A stretch of 64,000 bases of DNA, taken from contig VZSF01012080.1 in NCBI GenBank assembly GCA_013398295.1, forward strand, positions 310,001-374,000, written 5' to 3'. Below are positions 26,029 through 38,355 of the stretch, in pieces. A program made the position numbers and the translations under genes. The notes under the pieces are model-generated. The model had not been told where the DNA came from, did no database searches, and worked only from the letters and a program-made list of their open reading frames with translations. The stretch's first letter is position 1. The number at the start of each line of letters is the position of its first letter. Origin of the DNA: Chionis minor. Its lineage: Eukaryota; Chordata; Aves; Charadriiformes; Chionididae.

Positions 26029-26256
26029 GTGGTACCCAGTGATAGGATAAGAGGCAATGGGTATAAACTCACATATAGGAAGTTGCATCTCAACATGAGG
26101 AGAAACTTCTTTCCTTTGAGGGTGGCAGAGCACTGGAACAGGCTGCCCAGAGAGGTGGTGGACTCTCCAACTCTGGAGACATTCAGGATGCCATCCTGTG
26201 CAACCTGCTACAGGCGAACATGCTCTGGCAGGGGGCTTGGACCAGATGATGTCTAG
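26029..26256 (+). pseudogene. CR1 ORF2 C-terminal coding remnant
   Basis: The frame contains NFFPLRVAEHWNRLP and REVVDSPTLE, the conserved C-terminal tail of CR1 ORF2. It lies after the second frameshift of the 24.9 kb copy, in a different frame from the RT. The first ATG is fortuitous. Its stop at 26254-26256 lies just before the short 3' UTR with the terminal octamers. Confidence 0.85.
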
Positions 26257-26294
26257 AGGTCCCTTCCAACCCTTAACACTCTGTGATTCTGTGA

Positions 26295-27027
26295 ACTGTC
26301 TTCCAGCCAGGGTCACTATGCTGACCAAAAAGAAATATGCTCGGGGTGACTATGGCTTCCCCTCTAGCATAGGAGCAGTTGTCCTTGGAGAGCATGAAGG
26401 CATAATTAATGTAATAAATAACAAAATGAGATTTCTTCACCACCACCCTGACTAAACAAAGATAATTAAAGCAGATTAATTATAAGATACTCTTGTGATA
26501 AGAGCAAGCAATGATGCTATCCTGAATATTATGCCAAACTCTATTTTAGCTGCTTTTTAAGAATGAGGATGGGAATCTAAATTAGTAATTAAATAAACTT
26601 GAGATAGTAGCTGCTGATTTCATATCACAACTTTGAAAGATGTTGGTGCTTGCTAATAGATAAAAGTATGAATGCTTAAAATTCATTGTAGCTGTATAGT
26701 TGGTGTCCCAGCACTAAATGGTAATTTCTGAACCAGTGTAATTCTCAGTACTGTGAGGTCAGTCTGATAGTCATCTGCTTTTTTTTTTTCCTCCTCATTC
26801 ATTAACTTCTCTGGAGACCCAGCTGCAGTCAATGTTGTGAGCTGGAGAGTCACAGCTTTTTAATTATTACAATTAACAGTCTTCTGCTGATTCGGTTCAA
26901 GAAGTCTAGTATAAAGATACGAATTTAGCAGGATCCAAAGTTAAAGTTTAATTGTATTAAAACTATACTGGCCATGTCTAGATAACTCATAAGCAACACC
27001 GAGTAACATGTAAAGTGAATTCTCAAA
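26295..27027. other. Unique spacer between two CR1 copies
   Basis: About 730 bases of AT-rich sequence separate two CR1 elements of the same orientation but different subfamilies. It holds short T and A runs and no recognisable gene. Confidence 0.6.
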
Positions 27028-28284
27028 ATTACAAGGCTACAGGCCTGCCAGTCCGACCTCAGTGCCTGGGAAAGTTACGGAGCAAATCATCTTGAGTGCC
27101 ATCACATGGCATGTACAGGACAATGAGGTGATCAGGCCCAGTCAGAAATGGCTTATGAAAGGCAGGTCCTGCCTGACTAACCTGAGCTTCTCCTGTGACA
27201 AGTTAACCCCCTTAGTGAACAATGGAAAGGCTGTTTATGTTGTTTACCTGCACTTTAGTAAAGGCTTTGGCACCATTCCCCACAGCATTCTCATGGAGAA
27301 ACTGGCTGCTCGTGGCTTGGGTTGGGGGTACTCTTCACTGGGTAAAAAACTATCTGCACGGCTGGGCCCAAGAGTGGTGGTAAATGGAGTTAAATCCAGT
27401 TGGTGGCTGGTCACAACTCATGTTCCCCGGGGCTCAGTATCAGAACCAGTTCTGTTTAAAATCTTTATCAGTGATCTGGGAAAGGGGATCGAGTGCACCC
27501 TCAGTAAGTTCGCAGATGACACCAAGCTGGGCAGGAGTGTTGATCTGCTTGATGGTAGGAAGGCTTTACAGAGGGATCTGGACAGGCTGGATCGATGGGC
27601 TGAGGCCAATGGTATGAGATTCAACAAGGCCAAGTGCTGGATCCTGCACTTGGGTCTCAACAACCCCATGCAATGCTGCAGGCTTGGGGAAAAAAGTAGC
27701 TGGAAAGCTGCCTGGTGGAAAAGGACCTGGGGGTGGTGGTTGGACAACAGCTGTCTGAGTAAGAGCCAGTAGTGCACCCAGGTGGCCAAGAAGGCCAGCA
27801 GCATCCTGGCTTTTATCGGAAATAGCATGGCCAGCAGGACTAGGGAAGTGGTTGTCCTCCTGTACTCAGCACTGGTGAGGCTGCATCTGAAATACTGTGT
27901 TCAGTTTTGGTCCCCTAACTACAAGAAAGATGTTGAGGTGCTGGAGTGTGTCTAGAGAAGAGCAACGAAACTGCTGAAGGGACTAGAGCACAAATCTTAT
28001 GAGGAGTGAATGACGGAACCAGGGTTGTTTACCCTGGAGAAAAAGAGGCCAAGGGGACACCTCGTCACTCTACAACTACCTGAAAGGAGGTTGTAGTGAG
28101 GTGGGGGTTGGTCTCTTCTCCTAAGGAAAAAGCAAGAGGATGAGAAGAAATGGTCTCAAGTTGGGCCAGGGGAGGTTTACACTGGATATTAGGAAAAAAC
28201 TTTTCACTGAAAGGATTCTAAAACATTGGAACAGGCTGCACAGGGAAGTGGCTGAGTCAACATCCCTGGAGGTATTTAAAAGTT
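27028..28284 (+). mobile_element. CR1 LINE fragment of an older subfamily, both ends missing
   Basis: The match to avian CR1 starts in the RT fingers region (TACAGGCCTGCCAGTC) and runs through the RT to the C-terminal segment with ACATTGGAACAGGCTGCACA and CATCCCTGGAGGTATTTAAA. It then stops near 28284. The subfamily differs from the 24.9 kb copy: it has GGAGTTAAATCCAGTTGG and GATCTGGACAGGCTGGATCG, which I associate with a CR1 lineage common in neognath birds. It is more diverged, with frameshifts near 27690 and 27770 and in-frame stops beyond. No terminal octamers are visible at its 3' side. That is unusual because CR1 copies normally keep their 3' end; deletion or decay after insertion is likely. 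Confidence 0.92.
27062..27772 (+). pseudogene. CR1 reverse transcriptase fragment with lost active site
   Basis: The 236-codon frame shows a recognisable CR1 [12 protein letters not shown] (32-41), motif A region [11 protein letters not shown] (61-71), [10 protein letters not shown] (108-117), motif C FADD (150-153) and the downstream [15 protein letters not shown] block. In motif A the catalytic aspartate, normally in [10 protein letters not shown], is His64, and the second Asp of the motif is Gly70. The usual [10 protein letters not shown] reads [11 protein letters not shown] frameshift near 27690 replaces the normal continuation, and the frame soon ends. It is a decayed non-functional remnant. 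Confidence 0.9.
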
Positions 28285-29863
28285 TTTTTGCATGGAAAAG
28301 AAAAGTCAACTTGTTGAATGGATTTATGGAAAGCTTTAGGATCATTCAGTTTATATGAATGAAAAGAAATGTTCAGGCTGAGATGCAACCATCATAAGCA
28401 GAATATCAATTACAAAATTAAACAGTTATTTTTGAAGAGTAAGGGATTTTTCTTTTGTCTGTTTTTTACTTACTCGAAGAGGAGGCAATTAAAATAGCCT
28501 AGAATTTTATTTTTTTTTCCCCAAACCATGTTCTAAAACCAGTGACACCACTGTCTAGGTTCTTACCACTAAAAAATAGGTCTGCAAAAGACAAGATGAG
28601 ATAATGGAGCTTAAATTTCTAGAAAGATTTGGATTTTTCATGTGAGTATTTAGGAACAACAGAAAGCATGTTATGAAGCTATGCAAAATGTTGCAACGTA
28701 GTCCATTTTTAACCTGGGGTTGTTTAAGCATAATTGATGCTTACAGTTAGCAAATGATCCTTAATAAAGTTTCACTAATTAGAAGAGTGGAAAATACAAA
28801 AAGGCAGCACATCCCTCCATATCAAATCTAGTATCATAATTAAAAAAAGCATGTACAATCTTGCTGGAATTGAACCCAGATGAAATTTTTAGCTTGAACA
28901 TAGTAAGTCTGTAAAAAAAATTTCATGATAACAGAAAAGAACTCTTAGGAAAGAAAACTTTAAGAATCAGCGCTGGTGGAGTCTAGTAAATACAAGCTTG
29001 ATATCATTACAATGCAGTGGAGGCAAATGCAAAGGATGAGCATTCAGCCAACCTCCAGTTTGACAGCACATTTAAACCTAAAGTCTAGGAAGACTTGAGA
29101 TTTTGAACAGATATACAGATGATTTCCCCTTGGCAATTTGTGTTAGCATGTGCTGCCTCAGGTAATGCCACAGTATTTTTAACCGGTCCTATTTTATGGA
29201 CAGGATGGGAAACAAAACTTAAAAACTTAAAAAAGACAAAACATTATTATTCTTGTTCCCTTCTATTCAAGAGTTTATCAGGTATGAATTTAGTACTTGA
29301 CATAAAATTTATGGAGGGTCTTGGTGGATTGTATTTCTTCTGTCTCAGTATCAGACTGGTAGATGGTTCTACTCTGAACTGCCTGCAGGGAGAATTCACT
29401 TCTCCCTTATGTCTTTTTTTTTCAGCTGATTTCCTTTGACTATGGAAAAATTAACATTGTATTTCATGTTGAAGATAAATTGTGGTCATTCTCACCAACT
29501 CCAAGAGTAAATTTCATAGTTTTTTGTCAGATTTTATACTTCATGTTAATACTGATCTGGGCATTTTTGGGGAAGCAAGTATATCCTTGTTTGGGATGGG
29601 GAAAATTGTGTGTACACGCAAAAAGTATAAAGCTGTAATTCAAAGTATATTCTCTGCTCCTCATCTAGGATCTGAAGGGTTGATGGAAAAGTGTTTGGCG
29701 ATGCATTTAAGACCTACACTTACAAAAGGGTGTAGTGTGTTTGGATAGGGTTATGCAGTCATGGTGTTACTTCCCCACGCTGGGATTAGAAGGCATGTTG
29801 TGCTGGTTGCTGCTGGCTGTGAGATGATGGACTTCCAAAAAAATCTGCAAGCTGTAATAATGT

Positions 29864-29956
29864 TGGGGGGATTGGGGTTTTGTTTGGGTTGGGTTTGGGT
29901 TTTTTGGGGTTTGGAGGAGGGTGGGGTGGAGGTTTGTTTTGGGTTTGGGGTTTTTT
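29864..29956 (+). repeat. G/T-rich tract, strong G-quadruplex candidate
   Basis: About 93 bases are almost only G and T on the plus strand, with more than ten runs of three or more G. GGGTTGGGTTTGGG followed by T6 and GGGG (about 29885-29909) fits the classic pattern of four G runs with loops of 1-7 bases. Further runs on both sides allow several alternative quadruplexes. It is not a telomeric TTAGGG array. There is no coding interpretation: the frames crossing it are low-complexity. It could be a diverged simple repeat. Confidence 0.85.
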
Positions 29957-32900
29957 GAGAAATAGAGCAAACTTTTCTGCTGCTGGATAATTTAGTTTAG
30001 TTTTGATTTTTGTATTTTACAAATGAAAAATCATAATGTACATTCCAGCAGGATCTGGAATGCAAACTATGGCAAAGAAGCACTTATCCATGTGCATGCA
30101 AAAACTCACTTCTATAAGGAATTACTGATGAGACTTATTATGAATGTGTAAGATATGAATATGGCTGTTCTTAGGAACCTCATAGACTCTTGTCTCCAGC
30201 GCAAAATTTGCCTTATAAAATTTAGTAGCAGTAGTTGTTGTCATACAAATCTAGGGTTTCTTCTAATAAAACATGGGTATGCCTACTGAGAAATATCTGC
30301 ATGGAATCAGTGCACAGAAACTGTTGAAAGATGCAATTTGTTCAGAGCTCACTTTTTCAGCTTGTTGGCTGGATGGCACATGCATGATATTCTAGGTACA
30401 ACATGCGTAATTCCAGTGCAGGTTTGTTCCGTTCTCCGCATTCACTTTCCCTCTTTTCTTCTTCTCCCTTCCCCTTTCCCCCTTACTTTGGTTGTATGGG
30501 CACTTGCTGCAACAGATGATAGCAAAGTCTGCAAAGCAGTTGTCTAAACTCACAGACACTGTAAGTGCGCATCTCAGCAGATTCTTAGTGGCGTAACAGG
30601 TAAGTATAAACAGGATGAACAGAAAATAGGCTATAAGCTGTACAAACACAGCAATCTGCAATATAAAATTGCACACTGAAATGCACTTAATTCCTCCTGT
30701 GGTCTTTGTTATACCTTCATTGCTTTGCCCTGAAGGACATCACATACTTTAAGGGAAGACAAACTGCAACAAAAAAAAAAATTGATTACAACATGGAATA
30801 AAAAGGAAGGTGATACTCAGTGTCATAAAAACATAATGGCACCAAAGAAATAATATTGCTGAAGAATTCCAAGCTAATGCTCTGGGATCCATGGTTCCCA
30901 GTTAGGGATTCACGTGACAGGAAGTTAAGTAAAAAGTGAAGTAAAAAATTTATCTAAGAGAGCTCCTAAATGTGTAGATAAATGTCAACTTCTGTCATCT
31001 TTTCTTATTTTCAAGAAAATGCTAACAAGCTATTGCGTCTTTTCACTTTCATAAATTACAGGAGCACCTGAGAGACAGGCTTGCAAAGGTATCTGATGCT
31101 ATACATCTTATAAACCTCTAGGAAGGTGATTTTTTTTTTTTTTAAAGTGTGATTACTGCACTGTTCTAAGAACTGCAAAACTGTAGTTGCATTGCCACAT
31201 ACTGGGCTCAGAAAAGCATTTAAAAAGAAACTATCTAATCTGACAAGAGCAAAACCTGTATCTTCTGTTTACTTTTGTAGTACAAAGCCAAGGAATTAAC
31301 AGGAAAAAGGATCGAGGAATTATGAAATTCAGGGAACATCCATAAAGTAGTGTCTAATTTAGGTACGCAGCTTCTTCAAAACAGAACACTATTACCTAGG
31401 TTTCAGGATCTTAAGGGGATGCTTCTTTCTTCTTTGTTTGATAACAGGGAAATGTTCTAAATCTGGAAATGTTCATGCGCATCTGATCAAAAAATGAGCT
31501 TTATAAAGTAGTTTTGGCTTAGTTCCCTGGGAACTGGAGAACAGATTGGGGAACTGGAAGACAGTCAGAAGGTTAATAGGCTGCCTCTCACTGTGGTAAA
31601 GAAAGGGGCATTACTGTTTTACTAGGCAGTTAATATACGTTGCAGTTCTGCAAATTCTGTCAATGATTTTTCCAGCATTCTGGCAGTACAGTTGTTTACA
31701 TACTCAAGAACTGGAAGGGCTGAGCAGCTGGGAAACAAGTCAGGTCACTGTTTTATGGGAATATAATTTAAGGAAGAACAGTCTCATCTTTATGCTTAAC
31801 TCTAGTTAACAAAGATTACAGCAACCTTCAATTTCAAGGATTTGAGCTTAGTTTCATGTATTTCAAGGAACTATTAAGATTCCTAGTGTTAAATAATCTA
31901 CATAATTCAGTAAAAAGAAGCTGTGACACAGTTTTATTGAGAAGAGTAGACAGCATAGGGAATGGCTTTTTCAAAATCTCTAAGAGGTTTATGTGCACCT
32001 AGGCACTTCTTTACAACGCTAAGAGAAAAGTAGAAAATTCTGGTTTGAAGTTTACATGTTAAAAGCTGGTGTTAGTGTTAGAAGAAGTGGAACAAAAGTC
32101 TGCTGAGGGAGCAGCTGGGCAGAATAAAACAGAAGCACTGTTGCTTCCACCTTAATGAGGTGGTTGGTCATACACAGTGTCAAAGTATCTTGATTTAAAA
32201 CCTCTGTGGGAGCCTTCAGGTGAACTGGGAGAGCTGTTTTAAAGGCATCCAGTGGCTAAGCCTTCATAGTTTAATGGAGAAAACATAGTTTCTCAGTATA
32301 GACTAGTTTATTTTGCATCACCCTTTCTTTTGCTTTACAGTGTGTCTACGTGAATTAATCGTTAGTCTGCAACCATTCAATTACATGGTAAGTAGTTGTA
32401 CTTAGTAGCTGCTTCTAAGCCATCAGTAATAATATTGATTGCTCTTACGTGGATTGGGCCTTCTATATGTGAAACCAAAAGCAAAACATAAACTGCATAA
32501 AAAGAGGAAAAATATGCCACTTTTCCATAAGATTTTTTTTTTAACCAAGAAATGGTATGTAGTGCAGTAAGGAGAAAACTACTGTGGATCTGAACCAAAG
32601 GCCACTGGGATCAGTAAGAGTATTTCTATTGACCTCAGCTGACTTTCGTTGTAACTTAATTGGGCTAATAAATATTTTAAAATTTAGCATTCTTGCAAAA
32701 GCAGTCTTAGCCTAACTGTTTATTACACTTCTGATAGAAGCTGTAAATCAGTTTGTGTGAAAAATCAGCGCTGGTCCTGTTTTTAAAGAACAAGGAGTGT
32801 TAGCCAATTCTGTCTCCTAGTCCTCGTGAACCCTGATTTCCTTTGTGCTGAGTATGTGAGGCAGCTCCTTCTCAGGAGTACCAGAAAATAATTCCATCAT

Positions 32901-33237
32901 TGTCACGCTCTAGTATGAAGTTGAGAGTGTGGGTTACTAAATTGAGAAGCTGTAGTAGTAACATGGGGTAAAAAAAACCCAAAAAGGTCTGTGAAAGTTC
33001 TCTCTCCAGCCTTTTCACTGTTTCCCAGTACCTGGAGAGTACTTCAGACTAAACATAGCTCCATTGGCCGTAGAAACCACAGGATGAATTTGTTAAATGT
33101 TTTTGAGCAGTGTTGAAATTTACTGATTCACAATTATGTTCTATTATCTACCTTCTGAAAAAATTAAGCTTGACACCAAAGTTTTACCTGTTCCTGAGGA
33201 GGTGAAGAACCTTTTTAAAAAAAAATTATAAAATCTG

Positions 33238-33252
33238 AAAAAAAAAAAAAAA
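33238..33252. repeat. Poly-A run (15 A)
   Basis: An A run follows an AT-rich stretch. No retrocopy body is recognisable upstream, so it is reported only as low complexity. Confidence 0.8.
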
Positions 33253-36200
33253 GAAATGTGTAATAAGGGCTCTTTAACACATGAAACTTTGAAAGGAGCT
33301 TTGATTCCACCTGTTGCTATTCCAGATACAAAGGTCTGTGTTATTTGGGTGCAGAATTAAGTAGATGTTAAAAAAAACAAACCCTAAATCATAGGTGTCA
33401 CTACTTCTTAAGCCTGTGGGATTGTATGCTTTATGCTGGCTTAATATGAGCATCTGAAAACCGTATACCATTATAACATGCAGATAGAACACTGCACTAA
33501 GGAGCAGTGAGTGCAGAAGAGTCCTTCCCAACGGCTCTGGTCTCATAGTGACCACTGATTATCATGTCAAGTAATGTCTTGCATCCAGAGGCCCTGCTGG
33601 AAGCATCTTCAAGTACGATGAGTTTGGGTATCAAAATCCATCAGCTCGTGAGCAAAACACTGTACCTCCTCTTTCTCAACAAGACCTTGAGATGTTGCTT
33701 TCCATTTTGATTCTGTAACAGCCTCTGATTTCATGGGACTGCTTCTTGCACAATACAAATAAATTGCTACTGAAGAGTGCTTGGTTTCAGTCTGGCTTTT
33801 CTTTCATTGAAGGCAGCAAGAAATTGTCATCAACTTTAAAGAGAATAAATTTATATCTGTTTCATGTTTAGCTCTCCTGAGCATATGCTTCACAGTTGAA
33901 GCCTAGGCTGCTTTGTACTAGGTGTATCCAACTGTGCCATTCTACCAGTATCTCTGGATTATTTTAAATTTGGTTTCTGAGTGATGTTGAATTGCTGTCA
34001 AACATTATTTATCAGAGTGACACCCTTGGCACAATGAGTAAGTCTAGTGAAAATACTTTTATATTAACTGAAGAGAGTGCAATTACCTGCAAGTCCTTTT
34101 GCATAAAAGATAAAAGGAAAGTGTCTCTGACATCCTTGATGGAAGCTAGCAACCTTTTCAGATGTAATCAAAGATTGTGGATATTTCATTCTTGACTCAA
34201 TTTCCTTTGCTTCACATCAGAAGGGAAACATGTTTAAATGCAGGTACTGTGATTAAATTGGCTGTGGGTAAAATGTGTTCCATGTTTGGAGGCTCCTACT
34301 GTGTATGCTCAGTGAAAGTATATACACATGCCTGGATTCTGTGCCAGCTGGAATGAAGAGAATGAAGATTTGGGGCTTCTCAGGGTTCTGTGGCTGAGTT
34401 AAGGTCTTTTCAAGTTGGAGAGAAGAGTGAAATCAGATTAATAGTGGCTACAGTTCACCAATATTTTAGCTTAGTCTTTAAATATTTATCCCTTTGGAGA
34501 TGCATCTATTTAACAATATACAAAGGAAAGATGAACTACTGATTAGCTTTTTATCTGGCTTTTGAAAGTCCATTCTCTGTTCTGCCTGCATACAGTCTAT
34601 AGAAAGTTGTATAAAGCACATTTTCAAACTGTAAAGTAAAGTTATTAGTCCTGTTACATTTTGGTTTACTTTTGCAGGGACATGTGAAATGTTCAAGTCA
34701 CGAAGCAGAAGAGGTCATTTAAATGGCTAAAATACATAAGACCAGATCACCCTCATTTAACGGCAGAATAAAAATTAGATAACAACGAGATTTGATCCAA
34801 ATCAGCCTCTAGTTTATCCTTTAATGTAGGGAAGGAGTATATTCTTTTAGTTTATTTTGTGGAACTTACTGCCGCTATGTATTTTTTTTAGCTTGTGGCT
34901 ATAGCTGGAAAATGTGGCAAAGCTATTAATTTTGTCTTCTCTCTTCTCCGTTTCTCCCTGCTCCCCACCCTTCATGTCCTCCCATCAGCAAGACTTCTGC
35001 CTTCCTATGGCTTAAGCTGGTCTGAGAGGGATTAATTTTCTCTTTACACATTTGCATGATAAAATAAAGTTTGAAGCTCTCCAGTTGTGGTTGGTATGTG
35101 GAAATTAGTGTGTCAGGTTATTATTAAATAAAAACGCAGTCCAAATATATTAGAAACGTAAAAAAAAGGTTAGCACCTGGAGCCATGAGTAAAAATAATG
35201 AAACTATCAACTTTATGTTACACAGATTAACTTAAACTCTATTCCCCAAACCACAATCAATGAATAGTTCCTGCTCAAATATGCAGGAGTTGTTAATCCT
35301 TGTGGCAGATAGTTCAGTCCCTGGGTGAAGTTAAATACAATCTCTCCTATTCTGCAAAACTACTTCACTATGCCAATAGCAGGAGGCAGGAGCAAAACTG
35401 TTCTAAACTTGAGCATTTATAGCAGGAGTGGTGCGTGTTTGGAACTTTTTGCATGTGGTCAGTATGGTTGAAATGGGATACACCTATGTAACTCTTTGCA
35501 GAACTTATATCAAGATACATAAATATATATGTTTTCCCCATTTCTATATTTTGTTTTCCTTAATAGGAGAAGGGCAGATTATAGCTGATAATTCTATGGG
35601 CACATTGTATTTACAAAGCTGCTGTTATCAGTGGCTTAAAGCTGTTGTTGATAACATAGATAGTCACACAGCAGTTACTCAAAATGTTTACTCACACATT
35701 AACTCATGGGGCAACACTTGAGAGAAAAGCTCCAATTGCATACTCTGAAGCAAGGAGTTGGACTCAGGTGGGCTACAAGTTGGACCTAGACACCACCAGT
35801 GGCTTCTGGAGTAGGTGTTCATAAAGCCTCGGAGTCAGTCCTTTATTTCATATAATGTATATGTAATCCTGTAGTCTTTATATACATATAGAAGCCACCA
35901 TTCTCTTGAACATGGTCTGAGCCACACAACCTGTTGTTGGCACTGGGTGTGGTGTGGCCCTGCAGGGATTCCACAGGTTCTTGGTGTCCTCAGTTGACTG
36001 GTATGCACAGAATCAACAGGTCCGCTGCTCTGCAGAATTTATCAGTTCGTGGAAAACTTTCACGCACTAACTTCTCAGAAGATATTTTTCCTAGAAAGGC
36101 TCTTCCATCCAAATATACAGGAACCTATTCAGAGGAAATTCACACCAATGAGGCCTTTTGGCATCACCACTCCGCCCATCTGTATCAAAGTTCATTTTAC

Positions 36201-37993
36201 AGTATTATCAATTTACATGATCGCTGCCACTTCATTAGCTCTGTAATCATTATATTTACTTGTAAGCATAAGCTTCTTATACTACACTATGACTGTGATT
36301 ATCGTGATTAATAAAGCACTACATACAAATGCAATTAAGCATAGTGTAAGGTGCAGTAAGAGATGCAGAGTAAAATTTCCCTTTGGGTTCCATTCCTTAA
36401 AGGTACATCCCAGATGTCTCCCCATGTAATGCTGATGACGGTAAGATATTTTCATGTCTTTATAGTACTGTTCTCTTAGCCAATATGTTCCCTTTGCTTA
36501 TGTGTATAAGATTATGCATACAATAGATCTCCAGTTCTTTTACATAAGTACATCTGACTCGGTTGTTAGATATCGTGGTATCATCATCCTCTAATTTAGC
36601 ACAGGTAAATTGCGTGTCGTTGCTGGCAATGGTAATATATGATAATGACTACCAAAATGTTCTCCTGCAGCTCTCATTGTTCAATGTCGATGACTTGATC
36701 TGACTGGAAAATCTCAGCTAAGCAAAACTGCTTTCAGAGTAAGATCTGCTTTAAATGCTTTAAAAAAACATTTCCGGAATCTTTTGTTCTGAAATACAGG
36801 AATCAATACCATTACAAACAAAGAATAATGCCATCTTGGATTTCAAGTGACTTATAAAAAACAAACAGATTTTCACGTAAAATGGCATTTTGCAAGAGTT
36901 GCATTGCTAGATTCAATGATTTTGGATGTCACAGAATAACCTAGAAATAACATTTTACCTCAGAGAAAGACCTGTATGGTATCAAAACAGATAGGGTCAT
37001 ATTCATCTCCTCTATCCTAAGGCCAGCAGTGGCTAAACTTCTTGGTCACTGGTGGCAAAATTACTAAAGGAACACTGTAATTTATTGCTGTTTTTGCAAC
37101 TCCAAATCTGTCACTGACAAAGTTGATACTACTGTGCAGGGATCACCATCACTGCTGAAGTCATTTGTGAGGTGTTTAATTCAGAAGTTTAATTATCCTG
37201 TATTCATTGCCGTAATATATCCATTTCTGTATTAATTGCTTTCAGGAGATGTCTATGTCTCATGTTTTACTGTATAAAGATCTTAGTGTATTTAGTATAT
37301 AAATATTTTAAAAAAAACCCACTATATAGAAGCATCTTCAATCTGTTTACACGTGTTCTCTTACAAATTGAGAATAAGTTTGTTTGTTTTTTTCCCACTG
37401 TGCATGCATGATCTACTTGTTTGCTAGTAAGGACTTTTAACTGCAGCATGCTGTATAACAAAGTGAATTTTAACTGTGATTATGAAGAAAATTTTAGCTA
37501 GCATCACCCCAATGCAGTGCTTTTAATTTTTCGTTAACAGTACCCTGAGGTAGAATGTCTGTTTTATGTGAGTTTGGTAAGTAGTTAATAGAGCTGAAAT
37601 GTTAATGTGTGAAATGTTAAGGCCTACCACAGTATCACCTGCTAATTATAACATAATGGAGAAAGTTGTTGCAGTACAGAAACAGTCAAAAAAATTGTGT
37701 TTGATGACGTTTTCTTGACAAAGGATGAGAAGGCAATACAAGAGAGTCAACTAGTCTTCTCATTTTACGCTGTCATTCAGAAAATCTGTTCAGCATTTTG
37801 GAGAAGTGAGACCGTGTGATCTAGGAAGGAACTGTAGGCATATGTCTTCATTTTATACAACAGAAAATGATATTTTTTTCCTATCTTCTACTTTGTCAGA
37901 GAACAAAGGCTCACTTATGTAACACCTAGAAGGACTATATTTCGTTGAAAATTTTTTTCTTTGTGTATTGTATAAGGAGCCTCTTAGAAAGCC

Positions 37994-38355
37994 TCAAGGG
38001 GAAGTCATGTATGACTAATCTGATAGCCTCCTACGATGGCATGACTGGATGGATAGATAAGGGAAGAGCAGTGTATGTTGTCTACCTTGACTTCAGTAAG
38101 GCTTTTGACAACGTCTCCCACAGGATCCTCGTAGGCAAGCTTAGGAAGTGTGGGTTATATGAAAGGACAGTGGGGTGGATTGAAAACTGGTTATCAGGTA
38201 GGTCTCAGAGGGTTGTGATCAGTGGGGCAGAGTCTAGTTGGAGGCCTGTGACTAGTGGTGTTCCCCAGGGGTCAGTGCTGGGTCCAGTCCTGTTCAACGT
38301 ATTCATCAATGACCTGGATGAAGGGATGGAGTGTACCATCAGAAAGTTTGTCTAG
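37994..38355 (+). pseudogene. CR1 reverse transcriptase piece, motif C deleted
   Basis: The CR1 part of this frame reads KGKSCMTNL, then motif [10 protein letters not shown] and [10 protein letters not shown], and then [15 protein letters not shown], where it meets the internal deletion and stops within two codons. Motif A is intact and motif C (FADD) is missing. The frame is open upstream to an ATG at 37945, but those 16 residues are flanking sequence, not CR1. It is non-functional. Confidence 0.9.

Larger units (their letters stand above)
24858..26294 (+). mobile_element. CR1 LINE, 5'-truncated, best preserved copy
   Basis: The element covers the CR1 RT domain through the 3' end. It opens near GCAAGGTGCCTGAGGACTGG, just before the conserved EDWRKANV segment. 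It ends with GAGGTCCCTTCCAACCC and the terminal octamers TCTGTGATTCTGTGA, with no poly-A tail, as usual for CR1. ORF1, the endonuclease and the start of ORF2 are absent, the typical result of incomplete reverse transcription. RT coding is open for 333 codons and then shifts frame near 25830, where about 4 bases are missing relative to the CR1 sequence I know. It shifts again near 25960 with one extra base; the last coding block is at about 26029-26256. The few lesions suggest a fairly young copy. I see no clear target duplication, which is normal for CR1. Confidence 0.95.
28285..37993. other. Unique non-coding sequence
   Basis: I recognise no gene or transposon. Landmarks are the quadruplex-prone G/T tract at 29864-29956, a T run at 31130-31143 and an A run at 33238-33252. 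Open frames reach 125 codons (plus strand, 35934-36311) without any domain that I know. Confidence 0.5.

Noticed and set aside
27418..27828. 136-codon minus-strand frame over the 27 kb CR1
   Set aside because: Antisense shadow of the RT region of that element.
36925..36960. Possible CR1 tail from CACAGAATAACCTAG
   Set aside because: The similarity is limited to about a dozen bases and no GGGACC block or coding remnant follows.
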